From contig JBBSBI010000072.1 of the NCBI GenBank assembly GCA_038251425.1, positions 1-23,177 of the forward strand: 23,177 nt of DNA, written 5' to 3'. Positions 1-6,761 of the stretch are shown one piece after another. The notes below the pieces were generated by a model. That model ran no database searches, was not told where the DNA came from, and saw only the letters and a program-made list of their open reading frames with translations. Position 1 is the stretch's first letter. Every line of letters begins with the position of its first letter. This DNA comes from JBBRRP01 sp038251425 (GTDB taxonomy: Bacteria > Myxococcota_A > Polyangia > Polyangiales > Polyangiaceae). Both the position numbers and the translations under genes were made by a program.

Positions 1-579
1 GTGCGCCTCGGAATGGATCTTGGATCCCAGGTGGGGTGCTCCGTGCAGAGCCTACGCGAGCTGATTCGGAGCGAGGCTTCTTCGCCGGAAGTCGAAATCG
101 ACGAGGCTGAGGCGGATGAAGAAACCGAAAGTGCAGACTCGGGGCGGATTCAGGCGGGCGCACTTTCAGCCAAGAAGGCCAAACGTCGGGTTCGTGAGTC
201 AGCTAACGTTCCAGCTCCTAAGAAGCTGGAAGCAACGTTTCAGATACCGGCTTCTCAGGTGCTTCTGCTGGCGAACGCGGGCAGGCGTCCACTGGGCCAG
301 CCTATACAGGCTTCGTCACGCCATCCCTCCGGAATCCTTATTTCTGGCTTAGCTGGGCTTGGGCTTCCGTTGAACAATGGAGATGTTCTAACCCACGTTG
401 CAGGGCAACATGTGCGGACTGTTAGTGACGTTGTGGGGCTGGTGTTGGCACTCCGGGGGCGCAAAGCGCCAGCGATCTTTGGAATATTTTGGCGAGAAGG
501 CAAACCATTCGGGGTTTCGGTAGAGCAGCCGTATCTCGCGGAGAAATGTGAAGGCTGCGCTCCAGCCCCCATGCCTTGA
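1..579 (+). CDS. PDZ-like domain protein, probably 5'-truncated by window edge
   Basis: The frame is open from the first base, and the GTG at position 1 may be an internal valine, so the N-terminus may lie outside the window. The visible 192 residues hold a low-complexity acidic stretch (about 30-50), a basic patch (about 57-66: AKKAKRRVRE-like) and a C-terminal segment (about 108-178) that reads like a PDZ domain. That segment has a GILISGL start, a NGDVLT turn and a following helix with V-x-x-V-L-A-L-R. This resembles the PDZ of GspC or HtrA-type proteins, but no protease or secretion motif is visible. No signal peptide can be judged. It is followed 33 bp later by a small secreted protein. 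Function unknown; the PDZ call is a pattern-level judgement. Confidence 0.55.
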   Translation: MRLGMDLGSQVGCSVQSLRELIRSEASSPEVEIDEAEADEETESADSGRIQAGALSAKKAKRRVRESANVPAPKKLEATFQIPASQVLLLANAGRRPLGQPIQASSRHPSGILISGLAGLGLPLNNGDVLTHVAGQHVRTVSDVVGLVLALRGRKAPAIFGIFWREGKPFGVSVEQPYLAEKCEGCAPAPMP

Positions 580-611
580 CACGCGTCGAGCTCGGCTCCA
601 AAGCTTTGGTC

Positions 612-803
612 ATGAAAACACTCACCACTCTTGGGATCCTCGGAATCATGTTTGCTGTATCGGGTGTCGCGCACGCGGCTCCCTCATTCTCGCCTTCAGC
701 CGATACGGCCTGCGATGGCGGCAAGAAGAAGAAGAAGGGCGAAGAGCCCGTGCCGGCTCCCGAGCCCGCTCCAGCGCCCCCATCGCTCACGCCTGGAACA
801 TGA
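612..803 (+). CDS. Small secreted protein with Lys run and Pro/Ala-rich tail
   Basis: The 63-residue product starts at the ATG at 612; an in-frame start 36 bp upstream would overlap the previous gene and precede the signal peptide. Residues 1-22 form a typical signal peptide (Lys-2, hydrophobic core, VAHA-A cleavage site). The mature peptide has a single Cys, a DGGKKKKKGEE run and a Pro/Ala/Glu-rich tail. Short exported proteins with a Cys-Gly-Lys run are, in my experience, common in myxobacterial genomes, but I know of no function. The gene could be co-transcribed with the flanking same-strand genes. The signal peptide supports that it is real; the short length and compositional bias keep confidence moderate. 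Confidence 0.55.
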   Translation: MKTLTTLGILGIMFAVSGVAHAAPSFSPSADTACDGGKKKKKGEEPVPAPEPAPAPPSLTPGT

Positions 804-843
804 GGTTGACGCCAGGGCCCTTCGGCAGCCAAATGGGCGCTTC

Positions 844-1113
844 ATGCCGCGTACCGTGAATTGTATTAAGTTGGGTCGTGAAGCTGAGGGCCTGGAGAAG
901 CCGCCATTCAAAGGCCCGATGGGCCAAAGGCTGTTTGAGAATGTCTCCAAGCAAGCTTGGAGTGCTTGGCTTGAGCACTCCAAGATGCTGATCAATGAAT
1001 ACCGTTTGGATCTCACGAGCGAGAACGGCCAAAAGGTGTGGATGACGGAGCTTGAGAAGTATTTCTGGGGCGAAGGCTCCGAGCTTCCCCCAGAATTCAA
1101 GTCCGACAGCTAG
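844..1113 (+). CDS. yggX: Fe(2+)-trafficking / oxidative damage protection protein YggX
   Basis: The 89-residue product matches the small YggX family in length and pattern. It has an N-terminal MPRTVNC with the conserved Cys-7, the REAEGL segment, a PFKGPMGQR loop, a helix with SKQAWSAWLEHSKMLINEYRL, and a C-terminal FWGEGSELPPEF. In enterobacteria YggX is a cytosolic protein that limits oxidative damage to Fe-S enzymes and helps keep iron available. I chose the ATG at 844 because the conserved family N-terminus begins there; upstream in-frame sequence lies antisense or out of frame to the preceding small gene and is not conserved-looking. No strong Shine-Dalgarno sequence is visible. The next gene, a PP2C phosphatase, begins 52 bp downstream and has its own strong ribosome site. 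Confidence 0.92.
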   Translation: MPRTVNCIKLGREAEGLEKPPFKGPMGQRLFENVSKQAWSAWLEHSKMLINEYRLDLTSENGQKVWMTELEKYFWGEGSELPPEFKSDS

Positions 1114-1165
1114 GCGCGGTAGATCGGGGGCGGTACTCTGTTGGACATCGAAGGAGGTGTTCTGA

Positions 1166-2068
1166 GTGCCAGAATCTGAAGCCAAGGGAGTAGGAACGGG
1201 CGCGGCCGCGGTGGCGCCCAGCATTAACGCGGCAGGCTGCTCCGAAGTGGGGAAGGTGCGCGCGCACAACGAAGATGCCTACCTGATAGCGACGTTGCAG
1301 CGCTCCATGGCCGTCCACGATAGCAGCCTGTCTGATGCTGCGAATCGTTGGTTTGCGAGCAATGTGCTCGGCACGCTGTTGGTCGTGGCAGACGGTATGG
1401 GTGGCCACGATAAAGGCGATGTCGCTAGCCAAATGGCGGTGCGCACGATCGCTGACTACGCACTCAACGTGATGCCCTGGGTGACGCAGCAGGCCAATCC
1501 GCAACCCCAGGGTTTTCAGGGCAACCACGAGACGCTGACCGGCATTCGCACCCAGCTATCGAATGCGGTGCTAACGGGGGACGCTAACATTCGGCAGGCC
1601 TCAAGCGGCACCGAGTCAACGCTTAAGATGGGTACCACGCTCACTTTGGCTTATGTGATCTGGCCGCGCTTGTATGTGGTTCACGTGGGCGATAGCCGTT
1701 GTTATCTGTATCGTTTGGGGCAGCTCTCGCGCCTCACCAAAGACCACACGCTCGCGCAACAGATCATGGATCAAGGCTATCCAGGCTTGGATTCTTCCTC
1801 GCATTTACACGATATGCTCTGGAATTCGCTCGGAGGCAGCGATGAGCTGCCGAGCCCCCAAGCGTTGCGTTACGATCTTTGTCAAGGAGATGTGCTGGTG
1901 TTGTGTTCGGATGGGCTCACCAAGCACGTGGACGAAGCCCAGCTTTTGGCCACGCTGGCCACGCGAGCAGCACCCAAAGATTTGTGTCGTAGCCTCGTCG
2001 ATCAGGCGAACGCCGCAGGCGGCACCGACAACGTGACGGTCGTCATCGCTCAAGTGGAGCTTCGTTGA
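1166..2068 (+). CDS. PP2C-family Ser/Thr protein phosphatase
   Basis: This 300-residue single-domain protein carries the PP2C metal-binding motifs in order. They are the N-terminal HNED (residues 34-37), VADGMGGH (Asp-76, Gly-77), MGTT (155-158), VHVGDSRCYL (173-181), LCSDGLT (Asp-249) and GGTDNVTVV (Asp-288, Asn-289). Such enzymes (Stp1/PrpC type) use Mn/Mg to dephosphorylate proteins phosphorylated by Hanks-type Ser/Thr kinases. The GTG start at 1166 is fixed by a strong AAGGAGGTG ribosome site at 1151-1159. No membrane segment is visible, so it should be cytosolic. The stop overlaps the next gene's start (TGATG), which implies translational coupling to the methyltransferase. A kinase gene fragment lies at the other end of the window, but they are not adjacent. 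Confidence 0.93.
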   Translation: MPESEAKGVGTGAAAVAPSINAAGCSEVGKVRAHNEDAYLIATLQRSMAVHDSSLSDAANRWFASNVLGTLLVVADGMGGHDKGDVASQMAVRTIADYALNVMPWVTQQANPQPQGFQGNHETLTGIRTQLSNAVLTGDANIRQASSGTESTLKMGTTLTLAYVIWPRLYVVHVGDSRCYLYRLGQLSRLTKDHTLAQQIMDQGYPGLDSSSHLHDMLWNSLGGSDELPSPQALRYDLCQGDVLVLCSDGLTKHVDEAQLLATLATRAAPKDLCRSLVDQANAAGGTDNVTVVIAQVELR

Positions 2069-2733
2069 TGTCCGCGCGCACCTTGTCGATCACCGATGAG
2101 CTTCATAGCTATCTGTTAACACACACGCTGCGCGAGCCAGCCATTTTGGCCCGTTTGCGCGAGGAGACGCAGAATATGCCCAATGCCGGGATGCAGATCT
2201 CGCCCGAACAGGGTCAATTCATGCGGCTTTTGATCGAGGTGTTGGGCGCTCGCAACTGTCTGGAGGTGGGCATCTTTACCGGATATAGCGCCCTCAGCGT
2301 CGCTTTGGCCTTGCCCGCCGATGGAAAGCTTATCGCGTGCGATGTGAATGAAGCGTGGACGAACGTCGGGCGCCGCTATTGGGAGGAAGCTCAGGTTGCG
2401 CACAAGATTGAGCTGCGCTTGGCACCAGCCGCCGAAACGCTGGAGTCGCTCATCAGCGCCGGCCGAGCGGGTACCTTTGATTTCGCCTTCATCGATGCCG
2501 ATAAGTCCAATTACGGTGTCTATTATGAAAAGTGCCTGCAGCTGCTGCGTCCAGGAGGCGTGATTGCCATTGATAATGCGCTCTGGGGCGGCAGGGTCGC
2601 CGAGCGGGCGGATATTATGTCTGCAGATACGCGAGCTATCGCTGCCTTGAATGATCACGTGCAGGCAGATGAGCGCGTCACGATGAGCATGCTCACCATT
2701 GGCGATGGCTTACTTTTGGCACGCAAGCGCTGA
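2068..2733 (+). CDS. Class I SAM-dependent O-methyltransferase (caffeoyl-CoA OMT-like)
   Basis: The 221-residue product has the bacterial O-methyltransferase (Methyltransf_3) layout. SAM-binding motif I is LEVGIFTGYSAL (65-76), followed by an acidic strand end at Asp-92. The metal/catalytic region is FIDADKSNY (141-149, with Asp-143, Asp-145 and Lys-146), and then RPGGVIAIDN (161-170, Asp-169/Asn-170) and LWGGRV. Homologues transfer methyl from SAM to catechol-type hydroxyls in a divalent metal-dependent way, but the physiological substrate cannot be read here. The ATG at 2068 overlaps the phosphatase stop codon. An in-frame TTG immediately upstream is a less likely start. The gene is followed by the convergent LamG gene. 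Confidence 0.9.
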   Translation: MSARTLSITDELHSYLLTHTLREPAILARLREETQNMPNAGMQISPEQGQFMRLLIEVLGARNCLEVGIFTGYSALSVALALPADGKLIACDVNEAWTNVGRRYWEEAQVAHKIELRLAPAAETLESLISAGRAGTFDFAFIDADKSNYGVYYEKCLQLLRPGGVIAIDNALWGGRVAERADIMSADTRAIAALNDHVQADERVTMSMLTIGDGLLLARKR

Positions 2734-2814
2734 GCCCGATTCGGCACTGCGCCCGAGCCCGGAACGCCCCCACTTCCGGTCCGGCCGCCAACAGAAGCAC
2801 TCTCGCCTTAACAC

Positions 2815-3684
2815 TCACGGTGTTGGGGTGATCGTCTGTTTGCCTGCGGCAAGCTCCTTCACCTGGGACTCCGTCAGCGGATCGCCATAGATGCGAACGT
2901 CGTCAACCATGCCGATGAATCCATCGCCATCTTTGAAGCCGATGGAAAATGAAGCGGTACTATTGCACGGGGACGACCCACGCATCTGTGCGGGGCCCGC
3001 CACACCGTTCACGTAGATGGTCTGGGTGTTGGCTGCCCCGTTTTGAACAATGGCAATGTGCTGCCAGGCGCCAAGCACCACCGCAGCCCCGCGCACGGCA
3101 ACACCCCCAGTCGCAGTGTCCTGCCCGTTTGATTCGAAAGACCACGTCGCGTCCGGAGCGATCGCGATGCCGCAGTAACCTTGGTTTCCGGTGCCGCCTG
3201 GATTGTTGGCGATGAGCGAGCCCCATTTTTCCGCGTTTACGGGGAGCGACTCCGGGTTGGCCCACGCCGCAATCGTGAAGCTGCTGGCGTTGTCCGGCCA
3301 CGTCATCGCTGGAGTCGCTGGGATCTCGACCGTGGCTAATCCGTCAAACTTCAGTGCTGCGTTGGAGAAGCCCTTGATTGCGGCCGGCACTGAGCTGGCC
3401 ACGAGGGGCTTTGCGACGCCGTACGTTGCCATGTTCATCATTCCGGAAGCATCGGCAGGCGCGCCGTTGGTGCTCGCTTCGTCGAGCTTGAGCCAGAGCA
3501 GGAGGCCTGACTGTTCGCCTCCGCCGGGAGCGCCCCCGCCGCCATCGACTCCCGCGGACGACTTGCTAGCTGAGCAGCCCACGGACGAGATGGAGAGCAC
3601 TCCAGCGGCCCCTTGTAGAACCAAGGCAAACGGGAAAGTAATTTTGGGCAAGGACGTACGGAAAGATTGTGCTGGGGATATCAT
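2815..3684 (-). CDS. LamG-like (concanavalin A-like fold) putative lipoprotein
   Basis: The product is 289 residues from the ATG at 3684. A GGAGA ribosome site six bases before that ATG, seen on the minus strand, favours it over an upstream in-frame start at 3744. The N-terminus has a basic start and a hydrophobic segment (about 15-36) ending in Cys-37 (SSVGC), compatible with a lipobox though not an ideal one. A Gly/Ser-rich linker follows. Residues about 60-280 read as a LamG/concanavalin A-like lectin domain: LLLWLKLDEA, SFTIAAWANPE, WQHIAIVQNG, IYVNGV and GMVDDVRIYGDPLTESQV. Such domains bind carbohydrate or act as adhesion modules on the surface. It is monocistronic and convergent to the methyltransferase. 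Confidence 0.85.
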   Translation of the reverse strand: MISPAQSFRTSLPKITFPFALVLQGAAGVLSISSVGCSASKSSAGVDGGGGAPGGGEQSGLLLWLKLDEASTNGAPADASGMMNMATYGVAKPLVASSVPAAIKGFSNAALKFDGLATVEIPATPAMTWPDNASSFTIAAWANPESLPVNAEKWGSLIANNPGGTGNQGYCGIAIAPDATWSFESNGQDTATGGVAVRGAAVVLGAWQHIAIVQNGAANTQTIYVNGVAGPAQMRGSSPCNSTASFSIGFKDGDGFIGMVDDVRIYGDPLTESQVKELAAGKQTITPTP

Positions 3685-3721
3685 TGGTGTTCTCCAAAAA
3701 GAATAAAAACCTGTGGCGAAA

Positions 3722-3736
3722 ATTGACGACGTCAAT
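3722..3736. promoter_or_regulatory. Perfect inverted repeat upstream of LamG gene (candidate operator)
   Basis: ATTGACG-A-CGTCAAT is a perfect 7-bp inverted repeat with one central base, lying 38-52 bp upstream of the lipoprotein start. Its position in the 5' region suggests a dimeric regulator site or overlap with a promoter. No well-spaced -10 element accompanies the TTGACG on the coding strand, so I do not call a promoter. Confidence 0.35.
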
Positions 3737-4343
3737 GCGCTCACAGCATTCGCGCCCGCTTGTATGGCTACCGTCAGCGCTTGTCACTCACCATCTTGTA
3801 TCGTGGATCCGCTTTTTGTGTGATGACGCGCGCTGCAAGCGTCCAACGGCCGCCCTGTCGCAAGGGCCCGAGGCGGACTGCTCGTACGAAACCGGTGGTG
3901 GTGTCGGAGGATGTTGAGGCGCGAGGCCAAGCTTGGCGATGTGGAGCTCGTGACGTTTCGCTTCGACGGCGCCGTGCGGCGCCAACGCGAGCGCCGTGCC
4001 GCCAGAGCGAAAAGCTCAAGGAGGGTCAAAGCGACCTCATGCTGAGCTCAGGAGCCCACGCTATCAGCACGCGGTGTGCGAAAAGGCCAAGCTGTGGGGG
4101 GTGCGCGATTTGCAACGGGGTGCAAATTGCAGCGTGGCATAGGGCGTCGCAGGTTACCCCGACTGCCCAAATGCTCTGTGAAAACGGCTTGGCATGGCGA
4201 ATGCTTTGAGCATGGGGGACAAGGGAACAAACGATGCTGACGGTTATTAGCCAAACCTTTTCCGACGTTCGCATGAGGTTATCCTGGTGCCGACGGAGCG
4301 TGGATTCTAGTGGTGCTGACATGCTGAAAGATGGAGGTCTAAA
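3737..4343. other. Intergenic region without a convincing gene
   Basis: This stretch separates the LamG gene (-) from the receiver gene (+). Open frames are present on both strands, but none has a recognisable domain, a ribosome site or a plausible composition; they are rich in Arg, Ser and Pro as expected of frames in non-coding GC-rich DNA. A 44-codon frame at 3911-4045 (LRREAKLGDVELVTFRF...) looks slightly protein-like and could be the relic of a lost gene. The region also holds the inverted repeat at 4108-4127. No tRNA or repeat array was seen. Confidence 0.5.
4108..4127. promoter_or_regulatory. Inverted repeat ATTTGCA-N6-TGCAAAT (candidate operator)
   Basis: Two perfect 7-bp arms, ATTTGCA (4108-4114) and TGCAAAT (4121-4127), are separated by six bases. 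The right arm continues into TGCAAATTGCA (4121-4131), giving a third TTGCA-type half-site. It lies about 215 bp upstream of the receiver gene, which is far for a simple operator. This could be a regulator binding site or chance. Confidence 0.3.
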
Positions 4344-4802
4344 ATGACCCATACCGATGAATCTGATGTCGAGCCCGAAACCATCCCCCCGCTTTCTGCG
4401 GGTTACCGTGCGTTGGTGGCGGAGGATGACACCCAGATGCGGGAGTTGGTGGTGGGGCTCCTTGAAATGGATGGCTTTAGCGTCACGCAAGCCAAATCCG
4501 GGGATGAAATGATTCAGGTCCTGCAAAGGCAGAGCTTTGCTGAATTCCCGGGTGAAGCTTTTGACATTATCGTTACCGACCTTCGTATGCCGGGGGCATC
4601 TGGGCTCGAAGTGCTGAGTCGCTTGCGAATCGTCGGTTGTGCCACTCCCGTGATCATGATGACGGCTTTCCCGGACGAAACGGTGAGGAAAGAAGCCGGG
4701 TTGCTCAACAGCATGCTGTTAGCCAAGCCATTTGCGCTTGAGTCCCTGCGCTACGCCGTGCGCTTCTACACCAACCTGAGCCGCCGGCATTCAAAGAGCT
4801 GA
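4344..4802 (+). CDS. Stand-alone response regulator receiver protein
   Basis: The 152-residue product has one receiver (REC) domain, about residues 22-142, and no DNA-binding or enzymatic output domain. Key residues are present: acidic pocket E27-D28-D29, phospho-acceptor Asp-79 in VTDLRMPG, Thr-107 in MMTAF and Lys-128 in LAKPF. Single-domain receivers act through protein contacts, for example on kinases or phosphorelays. The ATG at 4344 is preceded by a GGAGG site seven bases upstream. It stands convergent to the stressosome module, whose end is 151 bp away, and that module includes a hybrid histidine kinase, so a functional link is possible but unproven. The first 20 residues are an acidic, probably disordered leader. 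Confidence 0.92.
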   Translation: MTHTDESDVEPETIPPLSAGYRALVAEDDTQMRELVVGLLEMDGFSVTQAKSGDEMIQVLQRQSFAEFPGEAFDIIVTDLRMPGASGLEVLSRLRIVGCATPVIMMTAFPDETVRKEAGLLNSMLLAKPFALESLRYAVRFYTNLSRRHSKS

Positions 4803-4953
4803 CCGGGAGAGGCAGGCATCGACACGGTGCGTACTGTGGGATCGTACGTGTAGTAGACGAATCCAATTGCGCCCGGCCTCTCAGACATACGTCGCGTGGC
4901 TAGCCCTCTGCCGCAACGATCATGGCCACTGCAAGTTTCGCAGTAGCTGGCGC

Positions 4954-5973
4954 TTACCTGGTGACGAGCACTAGTGCGTCGTCGTTCGAGCGGCCGAACT
5001 TCTCGAGCAGGTGCGCTGCGATCACGATTGGGTGTCGGCGTAGGAGCTGCAGCTCACCCGAGATGTCCACGCGAGTCGTGAGGCCGTCGCTGAACATCAC
5101 GATGACGTCCTGGTCCTGCAAGGGCTCGCGCTCGTCGACGTACTTCCGACCTCGCTGCTCCGCCGCACCGAGCACGCCCGCGATCTGCGAGAACCGGTGG
5201 CACTCACGCGGCCGGTAGAGATGAGTGCGCACGTCGCCGACGCCAGCGTGCTCGATCTGTGAGCGCGATCGATCCATGTGCGCCACGGCCATCACGGCGC
5301 CACGAGTTCCGCTGAGCGCTTCGTCGACCGCGCGGAGGATCTCGACAGGCGAAAGCTCGGCACGGCTTCGGAGGATCGCCGCCGCCGGCGCCGCGACGTC
5401 GCGCGCCAGGATCCCGTGTCCTAGACCGTCGACAACGCCGATCGTCAACGCGTCATTCCGCCGCACGAAGGCGGCATCGTCGCCACTCGCGCGTTCTCCC
5501 TCGCAGGGTCGCCCGAGGATTGCGACCTGCGAGCCATACGGAACCGAACCGGCGAACTTACGTGCCCAAATGCAGGTTCCTTCGTCGAGCCGGATGTCGA
5601 AGTCGAGTTCGTCCATGAGGCGTTGAACGGCTGCGAGGCCACTGCCGAGCCCGCCGCCCGTCGAGATCGTGCCGTCGAGGGCACTCGTCGGATCGGCAAG
5701 CCCCGGTCCGCAATCGGCCGCGATCAGCTCAAGACCGCGCACGCCGCGCCGTTCGATCGGCCTGGCCGCGAACCGCCCGCCACGCGCGTGAACAAGATGG
5801 TTCCGCGCGAGTTCGCTCGCGGCCACCGCGACGCTCTCGATGACCTCCCGGGGGAGTCCGAGCTCGCGGCCGAGCGTGCGTACGTACTCGCGCGCGACCG
5901 AAATCGAAGCATCGTCGAGAATCGGGATGGTCTCGGCACCCCCGACCCATGCGGTCAGGCGGGTCGCTTCCAC
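4954..5973 (-). CDS. RsbT-like ATPase fused to SpoIIE/RsbX-type PP2C phosphatase
   Basis: The 339-residue product has two parts. Residues about 15-140 form a GHKL-type ATPase of the anti-sigma/RsbT class: N-box SELARNHLVHA with Asn-58, DCGPGLAD with Asp-87, and a Gly-rich GGGLGSGLAAVQRL segment. Residues about 150-339 form a SpoIIE-type PP2C phosphatase: GDDAAF (164-169), VVDGLGHG (Asp-182), HAGVGDV, FSDGLTTR (Asp-296) and DDALVLV (Asp-331/332). In Bacillus the separate RsbX dephosphorylates RsbS and RsbR and resets the stressosome. Here the ATPase domain may add RsbT-like kinase activity or docking. The GTG start at 5973 overlaps the end of rsbT by 19 bp. It is the last gene of the module. 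The domain assignment is firm; the exact substrate is inferred. Confidence 0.9.
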   Translation of the reverse strand: MEATRLTAWVGGAETIPILDDASISVAREYVRTLGRELGLPREVIESVAVAASELARNHLVHARGGRFAARPIERRGVRGLELIAADCGPGLADPTSALDGTISTGGGLGSGLAAVQRLMDELDFDIRLDEGTCIWARKFAGSVPYGSQVAILGRPCEGERASGDDAAFVRRNDALTIGVVDGLGHGILARDVAAPAAAILRSRAELSPVEILRAVDEALSGTRGAVMAVAHMDRSRSQIEHAGVGDVRTHLYRPRECHRFSQIAGVLGAAEQRGRKYVDEREPLQDQDVIVMFSDGLTTRVDISGELQLLRRHPIVIAAHLLEKFGRSNDDALVLVTR

Positions 5974-6368
5974 TTGACCACCGTGACCACGGTGCCGCGC
6001 CCAACGATCGTCTCGATGCGAAACTCGTCGGCCAAACGCCGGCTTCCCGATAAACCGAGGCCGAGCGATCCTACGCTGCGCTGACCAGCGGAGAGCACGC
6101 GATCGATGTCGGCAATTCCGGGACCTTCATCCCGGACCTCCAAGCGGATGCCGGTCCGGCCACCGCTGCCTATCTGCTCCAAGCGGGCGGTACCTTTCAC
6201 GGCATGGACACACACATTGCGACACAGCTCCGAGGTCGCCGTCGTGATCGCGGCAACCGTGAACGGGTCGAAGCCGAGGGTCTCGGCGAGCAGCCGTACC
6301 TTGCGACGCGCGAGCATCACATCGTCTTCGGACGCGAGGATCAGGTTCTCACTAGACAGTATTGTCAT
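5955..6368 (-). CDS. rsbT: RsbT-like serine/threonine kinase (stressosome switch kinase)
   Basis: The 137-residue product is a compact GHKL ATPase of the anti-sigma regulatory factor class. It has an N-box TSELCRNVCVHA (Asn-51), RDEGPGIAD (Asp-80 to Asp-87) and a SLGLGLSGSRRL Gly-rich lid (about 101-112). RsbT phosphorylates the STAS domains of RsbS and RsbR and is then released from the stressosome to activate a downstream partner. The length matches RsbT (about 133 residues) and the gene follows rsbS by six bases, which is the standard rsbR-rsbS-rsbT order. An RsbW-type anti-sigma factor is the main alternative, but the absence of a sigma factor and RsbV favours RsbT. Confidence 0.88.
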   Translation of the reverse strand: MTILSSENLILASEDDVMLARRKVRLLAETLGFDPFTVAAITTATSELCRNVCVHAVKGTARLEQIGSGGRTGIRLEVRDEGPGIADIDRVLSAGQRSVGSLGLGLSGSRRLADEFRIETIVGRGTVVTVVKWKRPA

Positions 6369-6374
6369 GGGTGA

Positions 6375-6761
6375 TTACTGGCCGGCGCCGTGACGGCGCG
6401 CGATCAGCTCCGAGACGAGTGCGAGCCCAGCGTCCACGTTGAGCGCCGTCAAGACTCCTTCCATCCGAAACCCCATCCGCACGAGCGTGGCGGCGACCAC
6501 CGGTTGCATCCCCACGACGACCGCATGCGTGCCCATGAGCGTTGCCATGCGGCCCGTGTTCGTCAGCACGCGCGCGACGTAGCTATCCACCATCTCGAGG
6601 CCGGTGATGTCGATCACGAGCCCGGTTGCGCCTGTCTTGGCGATCGTCTGGAGGATATCCTCCTGGAATGCGTCCGCGATGGTGTCGCGAAGCTCGACTT
6701 GGATCGACGCCAGCAGCGTCGAGCCGATGCGAAGTACAGGGATGGATCCGTGAGCGCTCAC
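6375..6761 (-). CDS. rsbS: RsbS-like STAS-domain stressosome scaffold protein
   Basis: This 128-residue single STAS domain has the signature DITGLEMVDSYVARVL (51-66). Ser-60, directly after Asp-59, aligns by position with the Bacillus RsbS Ser-59 that RsbT phosphorylates. The N-terminal IPVLRIGSTLLASIQVELRD is typical of RsbS. RsbS forms the stressosome core with RsbR and holds RsbT in the unstressed state. The GTG start at 6761 overlaps the rsbR stop (GTGA), with a GGAGA site upstream, which implies coupled translation and fixed stoichiometry with RsbR. Confidence 0.9.
   Translation of the reverse strand: MSAHGSIPVLRIGSTLLASIQVELRDTIADAFQEDILQTIAKTGATGLVIDITGLEMVDSYVARVLTNTGRMATLMGTHAVVVGMQPVVAATLVRMGFRMEGVLTALNVDAGLALVSELIARRHGAGQ

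Noticed and set aside
2759..2779. CCGGAA...TTCCGG inverted repeat between the convergent methyltransferase and LamG genes
   Set aside because: The stem is only six pairs with a nine-base loop and no T-run follows on either strand, so a terminator is not supported.
3760..4209. Long plus-strand frame in the lamG-receiver gap
   Set aside because: Its composition is biased to Arg, Ala and Cys with no domain or ribosome site; it is probably non-coding.
5955..6368. RsbW-type anti-sigma factor instead of RsbT
   Set aside because: The position after rsbS, the length, and the absence of sigma-B and RsbV genes fit RsbT better.
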